Assembly (NCBI GenBank): GCA_002337145.1
Contig: DDFK01000002.1
Location: forward strand, 1,612,868-1,676,867
Direction of reading: 5' to 3'
From: Chitinophagaceae bacterium UBA1930
GTDB taxonomy: Bacteria > Bacteroidota > Bacteroidia > Chitinophagales > Chitinophagaceae
Length of the DNA: 64,000 bases
Below are positions 1 to 10,430 of the stretch, one piece after another (position 1 is the first letter of the stretch; each line of letters begins with the position of its first letter). The position numbers and the translations under genes were made by a program. The notes under the pieces were generated by a model, which was not told the origin of the DNA, ran no database searches, and worked only from the letters and a program-made list of their open reading frames with translations.

Positions 1-278
1 CAGGTAACACCATGTACCACATGTGGCAGTACATAATAGCCATCGCCTTTTTTTATACGTTTCACTTCATCGCCAATGGTCATATCGAACACACCATCTT
101 CCACATAGGTAACCTGGCTGTGGTGGTGTTCATGCAATGTGCCGATGGCACCTGCCTCAAACTTTACTTTAACCAACATTACTTTTTCGTCGTAACCAAA
201 CATCTGTCTTTGTACACCGTTACCAAGGTCTTGCCAAGGTATTTCACTATCAAACTGGAACGCGGGACTGTGGATCAT
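1..278 (-). CDS. kdgF: KdgF-like cupin protein (C-terminus beyond window)
   Basis: A single cupin domain can be read in about 92 residues before the left edge cuts the gene. The cupin motif HEHHHSQ followed by a tyrosine-valine-glutamate stretch, and a second motif ending in LPHVVHG, supply the histidines expected to hold a metal ion. Small cupins of this kind beside uronate-polymer lyases are usually KdgF, which speeds ring opening of the unsaturated 4,5-uronate released by lyases, giving the linear keto-uronate DEH. The gene starts only 6 bp after the PL17 stop on the same strand, so it is almost certainly co-transcribed with the lyases. No signal peptide is seen, which fits a cytoplasmic enzyme. 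The KdgF assignment rests on domain and context; another sugar-binding cupin is possible. Confidence 0.75.
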   Translation of the reverse strand, partial: MIHSPAFQFDSEIPWQDLGNGVQRQMFGYDEKVMLVKVKFEAGAIGTLHEHHHSQVTYVEDGVFDMTIGDEVKRIKKGDGYYVLPHVVHGVT

Positions 279-284
279 CTTTAC

Positions 285-2405
285 TTATTTTATAGTTATA
301 AATTGTTGCTTGTTGTTGTATTGCAATTGAACCGTGTATGTTTTCTTGTTGTATTCGAATGAGAAAGTTGTACCGTTGTCGTCATCACTTATCAGCTTGA
401 TGTTTTTTGTTACCGGCATAAAGCCAACCGTGAACTCTGCAATGGGATTGTTTTTGCCGTGCGGCTCCGTAATGTTTACAAATGTGTGGTTAGCGGCTTT
501 TGGCTGTGTGATGATGTAGGCTTTCTCGCTCCTTAAATTGAACTCGGGATCGTTGGCACCCAATGTAACAAACTCAACATTGGTAGCGGTATCAGCTAAG
601 AATGTTGTGGTGTAGAATTTACGGTTGTTGAGAAAAGTAATGGCTCCGTTTGCTGCACCTACTTTGCCTTGTGCATTTAACCAGATATGCTGGTAACCAT
701 CTTTGGTGCCCAATGTATTCAACTGTGTTTTGTTGCTGTTGTATTTGAAGTTGATGTTGGTTAAATGCCCCTGGTACCAGAACGGCAGGTCGTATTGATG
801 CTGTGTTGCACTTCTTACTTTGAACACATCCAATAACAATGGGCTCTCCGCTCCTTCTGGTTTAAACAGTATAGCCGTACGCAACATTTTCACATCGCTG
901 TATGCTTTGTTTTCTTCGGCAGATACTACCTGGTAGTTTTTGTTGGCATCAAAGTACACGAGTGATGGTGATGATTTTTCACCTGCTTCCCAATCTTCGT
1001 TATAGTGCGATGTTTTGTCTGCCACCAATGTATTGTGTGCAATGGTTGCCTTGCCCCATGTATCGTTTTCTTTGGTATAGCCTCCACCGGTTTTTGTTTC
1101 CACATTTAAAAAGCGTACGGCTCCGTAGTCGCTCAATACTTCTACGTTGTTGTCGAAGAACAATATGTTCAACCTGTCAAAGTGCCCGTGGCCCATGCCT
1201 TGTGTACCTGCTTTCATTACAACACAGGTCTGGTCTTGGTTGCTGCCAGATCTTAGAATACCAACGCCACCGCTTTTGCCATCAGCACCATCTGTAATGA
1301 ATTGTGGTTTGTACACAAATGGTTTTGTTTTGCCTTCGGCAATGGCTTTGGCCACTTTCAATCCTGCATCGCTTACTATTACCCGTTTCTGTTGCTGGGC
1401 AATATCTAACAGGTTATCTGCTGGTTCAATATCGCCATAAGCAATATCCACTGCGTATACCAGTTCTTCTGTTTCGTAGGTCTTGTCTTTCAACGCATCG
1501 TTTATCGGAAAGAATACTTTGTTGGTGTAGGTGCATTGAAGGTCGCACTGCACGGCTTTCTTTAACAGGCCGTTCCTGTATTCATAGATCTTCAACTCTG
1601 GTTGGTATTGTTGTATGGCCCTTGCAAAAATGATAAAGGGCTGAATGGCATAACGCAAATAGTATGGCCCTTCTTCATAGTAACCATCAGGGGAAAACAG
1701 ATCATCTATCTGTTTCAGAAAACCCGACTTGCCATCTTTCTTACTTCCACGCAAAGCAATGTCAACCCATTCTTTCTTGCCACATATATAACCAGCCATA
1801 CCTACACCTGCTGTGCTCCAAGTGGCATGGTTGTGTATGAGGTTGAATATTTTGGTGTTCACAACAGACTGTTCGTTTACAACGCTTGTCCATAAACTGT
1901 CTGTAAGGTATTGCCTGTCTTTTGGTGCAATGTAGTCGTACACACAATCGTAGCCCTGTATCATGTACACCAGCCAAACATCGTCGTTGAGATTTTGCCA
2001 AAAGATCTTGCCACCCGGTTGCTGCTTGCGTTTGGGATGCCTGCCCCAAGTGTTGTATTTTTTGGCATATTCAAACAGCATGTCTTTTACATACTTGGCA
2101 TAGCGTTCGTCTTTGGTTAACTGGTAGGCAATGCCGCAGGCCGTTACTGCTTTGTAATTGTTTTTGTGTTGCTCGTGTGTAATGCCACCGCCACCATCTG
2201 CAGGTGTGGGCACATTAATAGGTGTTGCTATTGCTTTGTCGGCATCGGCCTTTACTTCGTTGAAAGAAGATTTGAGCAAGGGGTATTTTGTAATTCCCGC
2301 ACGTACCGCATCCACATTTTTTTTGGTGAGCATGATAGATGGATGCGTTTGCCCAAATGCAGTGGCAGTGCAGATGATGAGTATGATGGGAAATACTTTT
2401 TTCAT
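285..2405 (-). CDS. PL17 alginate (oligoalginate) lyase
   Basis: This 706-residue protein has a signal peptide (residues 1 to about 19, cut near FGQ), an alpha/alpha-toroid lyase domain and a C-terminal heparinase II/III-like beta-sandwich domain, the layout of polysaccharide lyase family 17. Counting against the characterised family member Alg17C, the expected catalytic or binding residues are present with matching spacing: N192-H193 in HNHATW, Y249 in GPYYLRY, H406 in GHGHFD and Y443 in GGYTKEND. PL17 enzymes cut alginate oligomers exolytically to unsaturated monouronate. There is no type IX sorting tail, so a periplasmic site is likely. It lies between the PL6 gene (58 bp upstream) and the cupin gene (6 bp downstream) in one operon. 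Confidence 0.93.
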   Translation of the reverse strand: MKKVFPIILIICTATAFGQTHPSIMLTKKNVDAVRAGITKYPLLKSSFNEVKADADKAIATPINVPTPADGGGGITHEQHKNNYKAVTACGIAYQLTKDERYAKYVKDMLFEYAKKYNTWGRHPKRKQQPGGKIFWQNLNDDVWLVYMIQGYDCVYDYIAPKDRQYLTDSLWTSVVNEQSVVNTKIFNLIHNHATWSTAGVGMAGYICGKKEWVDIALRGSKKDGKSGFLKQIDDLFSPDGYYEEGPYYLRYAIQPFIIFARAIQQYQPELKIYEYRNGLLKKAVQCDLQCTYTNKVFFPINDALKDKTYETEELVYAVDIAYGDIEPADNLLDIAQQQKRVIVSDAGLKVAKAIAEGKTKPFVYKPQFITDGADGKSGGVGILRSGSNQDQTCVVMKAGTQGMGHGHFDRLNILFFDNNVEVLSDYGAVRFLNVETKTGGGYTKENDTWGKATIAHNTLVADKTSHYNEDWEAGEKSSPSLVYFDANKNYQVVSAEENKAYSDVKMLRTAILFKPEGAESPLLLDVFKVRSATQHQYDLPFWYQGHLTNINFKYNSNKTQLNTLGTKDGYQHIWLNAQGKVGAANGAITFLNNRKFYTTTFLADTATNVEFVTLGANDPEFNLRSEKAYIITQPKAANHTFVNITEPHGKNNPIAEFTVGFMPVTKNIKLISDDDNGTTFSFEYNKKTYTVQLQYNNKQQFITIK

Positions 2406-2463
2406 GTTGTGTGTTTTCTAGTTGCCTTTGACCAATCAAGGCATGCAATGTTTATTTCAATAA

Positions 2464-4782
2464 TTATTTAATACCAATGTTGCCACCATCGGCAGCTTTG
2501 CCAATGAGCATGGAAGTTTTAGGGATTGAAAAGTTGAATGCCTTTTCGTTTGCGAAAGCGGGGTTTATCTTGTAATTGTTCTTACCAAATAGTTTGCCGT
2601 GAAAAGTCTGTACACGGCCTGCATTGTAGAAATCGCAGTGGTCAACTTTCACATCGTCCCAACTAAGTTCCTCGAACCAGACCGTTCTTCCACCCTGCCC
2701 ACTGTTGTTGAAGATGGAGTTGATGACTCTTGCATATTGCACGCCCAACAGTTTTATTACACAGCCTTGCTCACGGTTATCGATATCGTTGAACACGCAA
2801 TGGTCAATGGTTACAAAAGGGCCGGTGGTACTTTCGTCGTTGCCACCACGGTACACGTTGATGGCACCTGCAAGCATGTTGGTGAATACGGTGTTGCGTA
2901 CAATCACTTTTTCTGCATTGTACATGCCTTTATCATCCCGTTCGCTGGAGAGGTCAATGGCTGCACCGCTCATGTTGCGGAACAGGCAGTTTTCAAACAC
3001 TACGCTATCGGCAAACGTGTTTTTGTTGGCCCTGAAGCATGCATAGTTGCTTTCGTTGAAACTGTAAAATTCGCAATCAACCACTTTTAAAGTATAGTGC
3101 TGTATCATGGATTTTTTGGAAGTGGCAATGGCACTTTGTGCATCGCCAAAACTCTGGTAGGCACTGTTGAATGCAATGCCTTTGATGTAGAGGCTTCCTC
3201 CGTTTTCTATGGAGATGAAGGTTGACAAACTTTTCTCACCCACATTCACCAGTTCGGTTTTTGTTTTGGCAATAATGCTAAGCGGTTTGTTGATGTTGAT
3301 GGTGGCATCCACTTCGTAGCGGCCGCCATCAACCAATACAATCATATCATTGATACCTGCTTTTGCTATAATGGATGGTAGCTGTTTTGCCTGTGCTGCA
3401 CTTACTTCGATCTGTTTGCCTTGCACTGCATTTTTTTCAACGGGCCTGTACCAGTGTGCACCTGTTTTTCCTTTTTCTGTAAATGCCACTTTATCCAGAT
3501 CTGCACCAGTGGTATTTGCAATGGGCGTTTCAAAACTTAAACCATGCCATTGCACCGTTTTTGTTTTGGTTACGGTGAAACCTTTTGCTATGGCAGCGGG
3601 ATTGTTTGTTGTGTTTGCTTTGTAGATAACACCACCATCATTGTTGAGGTCTTCGTACAGTTGCCTTTGTTTTGAAGCAACAAAGTTGTTTTCGAACAAA
3701 ACGTTCTTGGGTGCAGCTGTGCGTTCATTGTCTTTACCCGCACCAAACACAATATTGGGGCAGTTGATGAAACTGTTATGGTCGATCTTTGAATCGGTTA
3801 CTTGGTAGTAACGGTTTAGCTGCGAGTTGGGAACACCATTCAACACACCGAGTGCAGAACGGAAGCGTGTACCTGCACAATTGAGCAATAGGTTGTTGGT
3901 TACTGTTTGGAATGGGTTGATGACCCTGATGCCACCTGTATGCGGTTTGTTGTTGCCGATGAACAGATTGCCTTCGACGAGATTATGGTTGCCATGCCTT
4001 AATACAAGCCCGCCTTCGCATTCAAAAAAAGTATTGTCTGTTACTTTGTTGTAACAGCTTTTTACCGAAATGATTTCCACTTCGCCGCTGCATTGTTCAA
4101 AATAGTTGTGGGCTATGATGGTGTTGGATGCGGTTAGCGAGTACCTCGATACACCTACCCGTATGGTTTCGCCACCGTTGCTGCCTAAAGGTGAATGTTT
4201 GTAGAAATGGTTACTGTCTATGGAGTGGAAATTCTGCTGGCTTCTTTCATCGTTGAGGTTCACGATCAAGGTAGTGCCGCCGTTCAGTTTATCGCCAATG
4301 GTACAGTGGTCTATGCGGTTGTTACGGCCCCAGAGTATGATCCAGCTATCGTTGTTTTCGAACCTTTCGGGTTTGCTGTAGTTGTCGATGGCACAGTTGG
4401 TAAGGCGGCAGTTGTTGGCCAGTATCTTGTCGTTTTTACGGAACTCGATGGCTGCATTTTCTGCATAGCCATCTGTAAGATACAAGCCTTCAATCACTAA
4501 ATAACTGCCTGCAAATTTTATGGATGAACTACCAATAAGTTTTGTTTTGCCTGCTTCTTCGGCATTGATGACAATGGGCTTTTCTTTGGTGCCATTGGCT
4601 TCAAAAACAAGCGAAAGGTTTTTCCATTCGCCTTTGGCCATTGTAATGGTATCGCCAGGTTTGGCATTCTTAATAGCGGCAACCAAGTCGGCTTGGTTGT
4701 AAACCAGTGTTGCCATTGCTTCAGTTATAGACATAACCAGAATGAATAACAACACTGATCTTTTTAATACAACCTTTATCAT
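2464..4782 (-). CDS. PL6 alginate lyase, two beta-helix domains
   Basis: The 772-residue protein starts with a signal peptide (about 25 residues) and then a long right-handed parallel beta-helix of the chondroitinase-B/PL6 type. The family motif NGGETIR is at residues 203-208. The catalytic pair is visible as K241 in SVKSCYNK and R262 in LVLRHGNHN, spaced 21 residues apart as in AlyGC (K220/R241). Its length and a second beta-helix from about residue 460 match two-domain AlyGC-type enzymes rather than the short single-domain ones. PL6 lyases depolymerise alginate, often poly-G or MG blocks; the block preference cannot be read from sequence. No T9SS tail is seen, so a periplasmic or surface-lipid-independent location is assumed. 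It is in an operon with susD upstream (52 bp) and PL17 downstream. Confidence 0.93.
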   Translation of the reverse strand: MIKVVLKRSVLLFILVMSITEAMATLVYNQADLVAAIKNAKPGDTITMAKGEWKNLSLVFEANGTKEKPIVINAEEAGKTKLIGSSSIKFAGSYLVIEGLYLTDGYAENAAIEFRKNDKILANNCRLTNCAIDNYSKPERFENNDSWIILWGRNNRIDHCTIGDKLNGGTTLIVNLNDERSQQNFHSIDSNHFYKHSPLGSNGGETIRVGVSRYSLTASNTIIAHNYFEQCSGEVEIISVKSCYNKVTDNTFFECEGGLVLRHGNHNLVEGNLFIGNNKPHTGGIRVINPFQTVTNNLLLNCAGTRFRSALGVLNGVPNSQLNRYYQVTDSKIDHNSFINCPNIVFGAGKDNERTAAPKNVLFENNFVASKQRQLYEDLNNDGGVIYKANTTNNPAAIAKGFTVTKTKTVQWHGLSFETPIANTTGADLDKVAFTEKGKTGAHWYRPVEKNAVQGKQIEVSAAQAKQLPSIIAKAGINDMIVLVDGGRYEVDATININKPLSIIAKTKTELVNVGEKSLSTFISIENGGSLYIKGIAFNSAYQSFGDAQSAIATSKKSMIQHYTLKVVDCEFYSFNESNYACFRANKNTFADSVVFENCLFRNMSGAAIDLSSERDDKGMYNAEKVIVRNTVFTNMLAGAINVYRGGNDESTTGPFVTIDHCVFNDIDNREQGCVIKLLGVQYARVINSIFNNSGQGGRTVWFEELSWDDVKVDHCDFYNAGRVQTFHGKLFGKNNYKINPAFANEKAFNFSIPKTSMLIGKAADGGNIGIK

Positions 4783-4834
4783 GCTTGCTTACCTATGTAC
4801 AGAGTTTATAAAATATGGTTTGTTTGCTGTTTGT

Positions 4835-6379
4835 TTAATAGCCCGGGTTCTGCGGTATCGTTATCCGGGTGTTGTTGTCGATTTCCCTTTGCGGAATGGG
4901 CAACAGTAATTTTTGTATAGTGACTTGGTTCTGCAAATCAAGCAACGAAAGCCTTGGTGCAGGGTACTGTCCATACTGTGTTGCGTACTCTTTTGCAAAA
5001 TGGTCTTTGATTACCTGAACCGCATTGATGGTGGTCATGGTGGTATTGTACCTTACCAGATCGAACCAGCGCTGGTTTTCGAATGCAAATTCATAGCGGC
5101 GTTCCCTTTGCAATGAATCTTCAAACTGGGCAGTAGTGGTAACTGCTGTTGCAAGAATGGCAGTTAAACCGTTCCTTGTTCTTGTTTGGTTGATCAACCC
5201 CAAACTTGATGGTGTATTTCCTTGGGCTTCTGCAAGCATCAGCAATACATCGGCGTACCTTAATACGACCCAGTCATTCTCTGCATCATTGGCTATGGCA
5301 ACAACCGAAATATGTTTCTTAGGGTATAGCTTTGCTGCAGTTCCTGCTCCATATACACCAATATTTGCTGCCTTCCTTGTATCGGCTGCGGCATATGCAT
5401 TATTGATATCTGTAGAAGGGTAATTCAATCCTTTACCATCGCCATTTACCACATTGGAACCGCTGCTTAACGGTGCAAAAAGATTAGGGAATGGAGATCC
5501 AAGACCAAGACCACCAGCTTTGAAACGTATAGCAAACAATATGTCGCCGTTCATTTCATTAGCTATGGAGAAAATATTGGCGTAGGCATTTTGCAAACCA
5601 TAACCACTATTTGTAATTACATCTTGCAATTGCGTAATCGCTTCTGTCTTTTTGTTCTCTGTAAGGTAAACCTTTCCAAGCAAAGCTTTTGCACACCAAG
5701 TATTGGCCCTGCCAAGGTTTGCTGAAATAGAAGCAAATTTGGTAGTATTGCCATAAGCAACTGCATCTTTAAGATCGGCTTCAATCAGTTTATATATATC
5801 AGCTACTGAAGAACGGTTAATGGCTTTTGCATCTTCTGCTGTAACCGGCTCATGTATCAAGAACACACCACCATATAAGCGTACCAAATTAAAGTAGTGA
5901 TATGCCCTAATAAATAGTGCTTCGGCAGCCAATGATTTTCTTTGTGCATCCGTTACCGGTATGCTTAAATTATCATAAGTAAGGGTACCTGTACTTTCTG
6001 AATAGTTTACTTGTAGTGCATTTAATACCAAGTTTACGTTGTGTATGTTGGCATATACTGTTGACCAGTAATTGTAGTTTCCTTGATGCGATGTACTGGG
6101 CATAAACATATCCAAGTCGCTCAAGTCTCTATTGGTTGATGCAGTACTTCCTGGAACACCCATGATTGAATTGTCTGATCTCAACTCAGTCAATGTCCAT
6201 TCATCCGTCAATGTTTTCTGCATGCCATTATAGCAACCAGTTAAGGCTACCGATATCTGGTCGTAGTTGTTATAGGAGTCACCCGTATTGGAATTTGATT
6301 CCGGTAATAAGTCTATTGTTTTTTGGCAACTTGACAATATAATGATTGAAGCAAGTGCTATATATTTAAGAGATTTCAT
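4835..6379 (-). CDS. susD: SusD/RagB-family glycan-binding lipoprotein
   Basis: This is the surface glycan-binding partner of the SusC transporter next to it. The start chosen gives a clean lipoprotein signal with lipobox LSSC and the lipid-bearing cysteine at residue 18; an in-frame ATG 14 codons further upstream would put a charged stretch before the signal peptide and is less likely. The body shows the TPR-like helical pattern of SusD: an early SYNNYDQ region, a central RAYHYFNLVRLYGGV motif, and a C-terminal QRERRYEFAFENQRWFDLVR segment. Length (514 residues) is normal for the family. It lies 45 bp downstream of susC and 52 bp upstream of the PL6 lyase, so the predicted ligand is alginate or its oligomers. 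Confidence 0.95.
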   Translation of the reverse strand: MKSLKYIALASIIILSSCQKTIDLLPESNSNTGDSYNNYDQISVALTGCYNGMQKTLTDEWTLTELRSDNSIMGVPGSTASTNRDLSDLDMFMPSTSHQGNYNYWSTVYANIHNVNLVLNALQVNYSESTGTLTYDNLSIPVTDAQRKSLAAEALFIRAYHYFNLVRLYGGVFLIHEPVTAEDAKAINRSSVADIYKLIEADLKDAVAYGNTTKFASISANLGRANTWCAKALLGKVYLTENKKTEAITQLQDVITNSGYGLQNAYANIFSIANEMNGDILFAIRFKAGGLGLGSPFPNLFAPLSSGSNVVNGDGKGLNYPSTDINNAYAAADTRKAANIGVYGAGTAAKLYPKKHISVVAIANDAENDWVVLRYADVLLMLAEAQGNTPSSLGLINQTRTRNGLTAILATAVTTTAQFEDSLQRERRYEFAFENQRWFDLVRYNTTMTTINAVQVIKDHFAKEYATQYGQYPAPRLSLLDLQNQVTIQKLLLPIPQREIDNNTRITIPQNPGY

Positions 6380-6424
6380 GTGGCTTTTTTTTAACGTTAA
6401 CTTTCGTTGTGTTTTTTTCAATCA

Positions 6425-9400
6425 TTAAAAATTGATGTCGATACCGAACAGGAATGATCTTGCTGTTGGAAAACCCCCACGTTGGTAACCATCTATTAAT
6501 GGTGAAGCATAAGCAGCAGAATTGGTTCTTACTTCTGGGTTCAACCCTCTGTAACCTTTAGGAAAATGGAAGAACAGGTTTTGTGCAGAAGTGTATAAAC
6601 GCAATGAGCTTAAACCAATTGATTTGGCCCATGATGTAGGCAGTTTGTAGCCCAGCAATACTTCACGCAATGCATAGTAAGACGCATCTTCCACACTGTA
6701 ATCTGTAAGCATCCAGTTGAAGCCGACGGTTGAGTAAGGCGTTTTGCCATCGCCAGGGTTGTTGGGGCTTATCCAACGGTTGGCATTGTATTGCCTGTTG
6801 TAACGTTTGCTTTCGTTGTAGTTCACGTCGCCATTGATCAATGAACCACCTTGCACACCTTGGAAAGTAAAGCTCAAATCCCAATTCTTGTACGTGATGT
6901 TGTTGGTAAGGCCCCAAGTAAAGTCCGGGTAAGGGTTACCGATCACTGTTCTATCGTTGTTGTCTATAATGTTGTTGCCATCCACATCTACCAGTTTTAA
7001 ACCACCAGGAACAAATACATTGCTTAGTGGGCTGGTAAGGCCTTTTGCTTTGGCCGCATCTATATCAGCCTGTGACAACCATACACCATCTGTTTTGAAA
7101 CCGAAATATTGTATTAAAGGAAAGCCTGCTTGGTTAAGGTATAATTCTGTACGCTCACCTTGGTTTAATAAGAAGGCTTCTTTACCTAATTCAATTACTT
7201 CGTTTTTGTTTCTAGAGAAATTAACAGATGTTGACCATTTGAAATTTCTCTTATCAATATTTATTGTGTTCAATTCTATTTCTATACCCTTGTTCTTGAA
7301 GCTACCATTATTGTTGTTATAGAATTGTGCACCTGTAAATGCCATAGCAGACTGTTGCAACAATAATGATTCTGTTTTGGAACGGTACACATCAAGAGAA
7401 AGTGTAATCCTGTTTTTAAGTACAGATAGATCCAAACCAAAATTTGCTTGTCTTGTCCTTTCCCAAGTAATATTAGGATTTGCCAATATTGTTGATGAAG
7501 ACACCTGACCTGAAGAAGCAGTTCCTGTTCCTGGCCCAAAAGAATAGTTACCAGAATATAATAGATCAACAAAGCCATAGTCTGCAATACGGTTGTTACC
7601 TGTAAGACCATAACTTGCCCTTAACTTCAACCTGTTTAACCAACTAACTTTATTGTTCAAGAATTTTTCTTCAGTAACTACCCAGCCACCAGATACCGCA
7701 GGGAAGTAACCCCATTTATTACCTGTAGCAAATTTTGAACTACCATCGTATCTTAAACTTGCAGAAAGCAAATATTTATTTGCAAAGCTGTAGTTTACAC
7801 GGCCCAAGTAAGACAATAGACCTTCCCTGAAAATTTTATTATAGCTGCTGTCTTTGTTTACAATCAATGCTGTGTTTAACGAAGTAATGTTATCGTTGGG
7901 GTAATCTTGCCCAGTAGCTTTTTCATCTTTGAATGAATTCTTTTCTGCAGTGAAACCTACTACTGCACTAATGTTATGTTGCTTTATTTTTTTGTTGTAG
8001 ATAAACGTGTTTTCTGAATACAGGTTAATGCTAGTCCTGTTTACATAAACACCTTGTGCCACTACCCCATCTTGGCTAGAGTTCCTTTTAGCAAAATCAA
8101 GCGAGGTTGCATAGTTAATGTATCCACTTCCTTGTGTTTTAAAATCAAGACCTGGCAAAATATTTATTGTAAGGTCTGCAGAAGCTTGCATACGGTATTC
8201 GTTGGCATTGATGGTCCTTGTTTCCATAATGGATTTAGGCGTATTGTTAGCCGTTGCAAAAGGATCTTGGGCTACGGTATTTACCCAGTTGCTGCCATCG
8301 GGCATTAAACCTGAATATACCCTGCCATTGAAATGCCTTGCCTGTGCAAAATCTCCAGCCTTAACATTAGGCCACGCCGGTGCTACAAATGCTGCTGTAA
8401 CATCGTTGTGGTAAACAGGCAGGTAAGAGAGGAATCGGTAGAAATCTGTAAAGTTCACAGATGGCCTTTCCCTTTTTGTATAAGATGGGTTTAGGTTAAT
8501 GGATAGTTTAACCCTTTTGCTCAACTGTGCATCCAGTTTGGTTCGCATGTTGTATTTTTCATAATTGCTATGGTCCATCATGCCTTCATCCCTTTGGTAG
8601 CCGCCCGATATAAAATATTTCAAGGTCTTGCTGCCACCCGAAGCACTTAATTGTATGTTCTTGTTTACACCTGTTCTCAAGGCTTCACGTTGCCAATCGG
8701 TTGAACCAGTCAATGTATTTTCGATGACATAAGCAGCACGTTCTGCAGTCGTGATCAAGTTGCCTTTGGTAGTGCTGAACGAAGTACGTTGTGCTGTAGT
8801 GTAGCCTACGGTGTAAGCAGCCGAATCGGCATACCTCAATGCAGCTTCATCAAACAGCATTTTAGTGTATTCGCTTACGGTCATTACATCGTACAGCTTA
8901 TATGGATTCTTTACGCCCAATGAATATTTGAAGGAGAATTTTGGTTTGTCTGCCTTGCCACTTTTGGTGGTGATCATGATAACACCTGCAGAGCCACGGC
9001 TTCCGTAGATGGCGGCAGAAGCTGCATCTTTCAGTACTTCCACCGATTCAACATCGGCCATGTTCACAAACGCAAGACCATCAGGTATTGGCTGCCCGTC
9101 AACAACAACCAAAGGATTGGTACCTGCATTCAATGAAGTGGTACCACGTATGGTAATTTTAGGATCGCTACCAGCTTCGGGGTTGATATTCTGAACCTGC
9201 ACGCCTGCTATCCTTCCCTGCAGGGCCTGGTCAAGCCTTGGTACAGATGTCTCGTCCATCTTGTCGTTCTTGTATTTGGCTATTGCCCCGGTTAAGTGCG
9301 ATTTTTTTTGTGTACCGTAGCCAATCACAATTACTTCATCGGCCGCAGCAGCAGTTGACTTTAACTGCACAACCACCGTTTGCGATTTGGAGAAGGTAAA

Positions 9401-9652
9401 CTCCTGGTTTTCGTAACCTATATAGCTTACCAGTATAGCAGAGTTCCTGTCGATCTTTACGGAAAAGGCACCCAATGAATCTGTGCTGATACCCTTGGTG
9501 GCACCTTTAATAATAATGCTTGCACCAGGCAGTGGCAAGTTGGTTTCCTGAGACAGTACTACTCCTTTTACCGTAATCTTATCGGCCTGGGCTAATAGTT
9601 TAGATGTACAGAAAGTGCAAAAAAGCAGTAGTGCGTACACTATTTTTTTCAT
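6425..9652 (-). CDS. susC: SusC/RagA-family TonB-dependent outer-membrane transporter
   Basis: The 1075-residue protein has a signal peptide (cut near LLAQA), an N-terminal carboxypeptidase-regulatory-like beta-sandwich (about residues 25-105), a TonB-box-like stretch DEVIVIGYGTQKK (about 105-117), a plug domain containing SRGSAGVIMITTKSG, and a 22-strand type beta-barrel that ends in an aromatic FGIDINF terminus. This is the complete SusC layout. Together with the SusD lipoprotein it should import oligosaccharides energised by TonB; the neighbouring lyases point to alginate oligomers. It starts 40 bp after the regulator gene and appears to be read from the same promoter. Confidence 0.97.
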   Translation of the reverse strand: MKKIVYALLLFCTFCTSKLLAQADKITVKGVVLSQETNLPLPGASIIIKGATKGISTDSLGAFSVKIDRNSAILVSYIGYENQEFTFSKSQTVVVQLKSTAAAADEVIVIGYGTQKKSHLTGAIAKYKNDKMDETSVPRLDQALQGRIAGVQVQNINPEAGSDPKITIRGTTSLNAGTNPLVVVDGQPIPDGLAFVNMADVESVEVLKDAASAAIYGSRGSAGVIMITTKSGKADKPKFSFKYSLGVKNPYKLYDVMTVSEYTKMLFDEAALRYADSAAYTVGYTTAQRTSFSTTKGNLITTAERAAYVIENTLTGSTDWQREALRTGVNKNIQLSASGGSKTLKYFISGGYQRDEGMMDHSNYEKYNMRTKLDAQLSKRVKLSINLNPSYTKRERPSVNFTDFYRFLSYLPVYHNDVTAAFVAPAWPNVKAGDFAQARHFNGRVYSGLMPDGSNWVNTVAQDPFATANNTPKSIMETRTINANEYRMQASADLTINILPGLDFKTQGSGYINYATSLDFAKRNSSQDGVVAQGVYVNRTSINLYSENTFIYNKKIKQHNISAVVGFTAEKNSFKDEKATGQDYPNDNITSLNTALIVNKDSSYNKIFREGLLSYLGRVNYSFANKYLLSASLRYDGSSKFATGNKWGYFPAVSGGWVVTEEKFLNNKVSWLNRLKLRASYGLTGNNRIADYGFVDLLYSGNYSFGPGTGTASSGQVSSSTILANPNITWERTRQANFGLDLSVLKNRITLSLDVYRSKTESLLLQQSAMAFTGAQFYNNNNGSFKNKGIEIELNTINIDKRNFKWSTSVNFSRNKNEVIELGKEAFLLNQGERTELYLNQAGFPLIQYFGFKTDGVWLSQADIDAAKAKGLTSPLSNVFVPGGLKLVDVDGNNIIDNNDRTVIGNPYPDFTWGLTNNITYKNWDLSFTFQGVQGGSLINGDVNYNESKRYNRQYNANRWISPNNPGDGKTPYSTVGFNWMLTDYSVEDASYYALREVLLGYKLPTSWAKSIGLSSLRLYTSAQNLFFHFPKGYRGLNPEVRTNSAAYASPLIDGYQRGGFPTARSFLFGIDINF

Positions 9653-9692
9653 AATGGCAGTTGTTGTTGATTAGCAATCGTTATACAAAGAG

Positions 9693-10418
9693 TTATAGTT
9701 CTATTTTCATTCCACGGCTCACATTCATGATCTCATCCAAGTGCAAGTGCATGGCAGCTTCGGCAGCGGCAGCATCGCCCAAAACAATAGCATCGAGAAT
9801 GTTTTTATGTTCGGCAATGGCCCTTTCGCTCCTATCGGAACCGCACACCTTGTTTTCCACAATGGTTCTTATTAAGTCGGGCACCACAATCAGCATCATG
9901 CTTTCTATTACCTGGTTCTTGGTGGCAGCAGCAATTTTTAAATGGAATACCATGTCTTCTTCAAATGCATCCAGGCCTTGTGATGCTTTTTTCTCATGGT
10001 CATGCAAAGCGGTTTCAAGCTCTGCAATGTCCGCATCGGTCCTTCTTTGGGCAGCAAGTTTCACGGCGTTCAACTCCATGTAATACCTTGCCTCAATTAG
10101 GGCCCCAAAATCTTCTTTGTTCAGGTTGATGACATCGCTTAATAAACTGTCCAATATTTTGATACTTAAACCGGCTACATAAGTGCCGCTTTGCGGAGAG
10201 GTTTTCAGCAAGCCGAAAAATTCCAGCTTCATGATTGCTTCCCTTACGTAGCCACGCCCCACGCCCAGCCTTTCTGCCAATATCCTTTCGGCTGGCAAAC
10301 GGTCGCCGGGTTTTAATTGGCCAGAGGAAATCAATTGCTTTAATTGTCGGATGATCTTGTCAACAGGATTGTCAACCTTAATGGCAGTAATGGTTTCAAT
10401 AATGTTATGCTGTTCCAT
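9693..10418 (-). CDS. FadR-subfamily GntR transcriptional regulator of the alginate locus
   Basis: The 241-residue protein has an N-terminal winged helix-turn-helix of the GntR type (residues about 15-80, with LKPGDRLPAERILAERLGVGRG and the following REAIMKLE recognition region) and a C-terminal FCD all-helical ligand-binding domain. The reading frame is open 45 codons further upstream, but those codons overlap the predicted promoter and three operator-like palindromes, so the internal ATG at MEQHN is chosen. FadR-group members control acid-sugar and organic-acid genes, for example UxuR and ExuR for hexuronates. Being the first gene of the susCD-lyase unit and next to its own operator array, it is probably an autoregulated repressor released by an alginate-derived uronate. 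The ligand is inferred, not shown. Confidence 0.92.
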   Translation of the reverse strand: MEQHNIIETITAIKVDNPVDKIIRQLKQLISSGQLKPGDRLPAERILAERLGVGRGYVREAIMKLEFFGLLKTSPQSGTYVAGLSIKILDSLLSDVINLNKEDFGALIEARYYMELNAVKLAAQRRTDADIAELETALHDHEKKASQGLDAFEEDMVFHLKIAAATKNQVIESMMLIVVPDLIRTIVENKVCGSDRSERAIAEHKNILDAIVLGDAAAAEAAMHLHLDEIMNVSRGMKIEL

Positions 10419-10430
10419 TGCAATCGTATT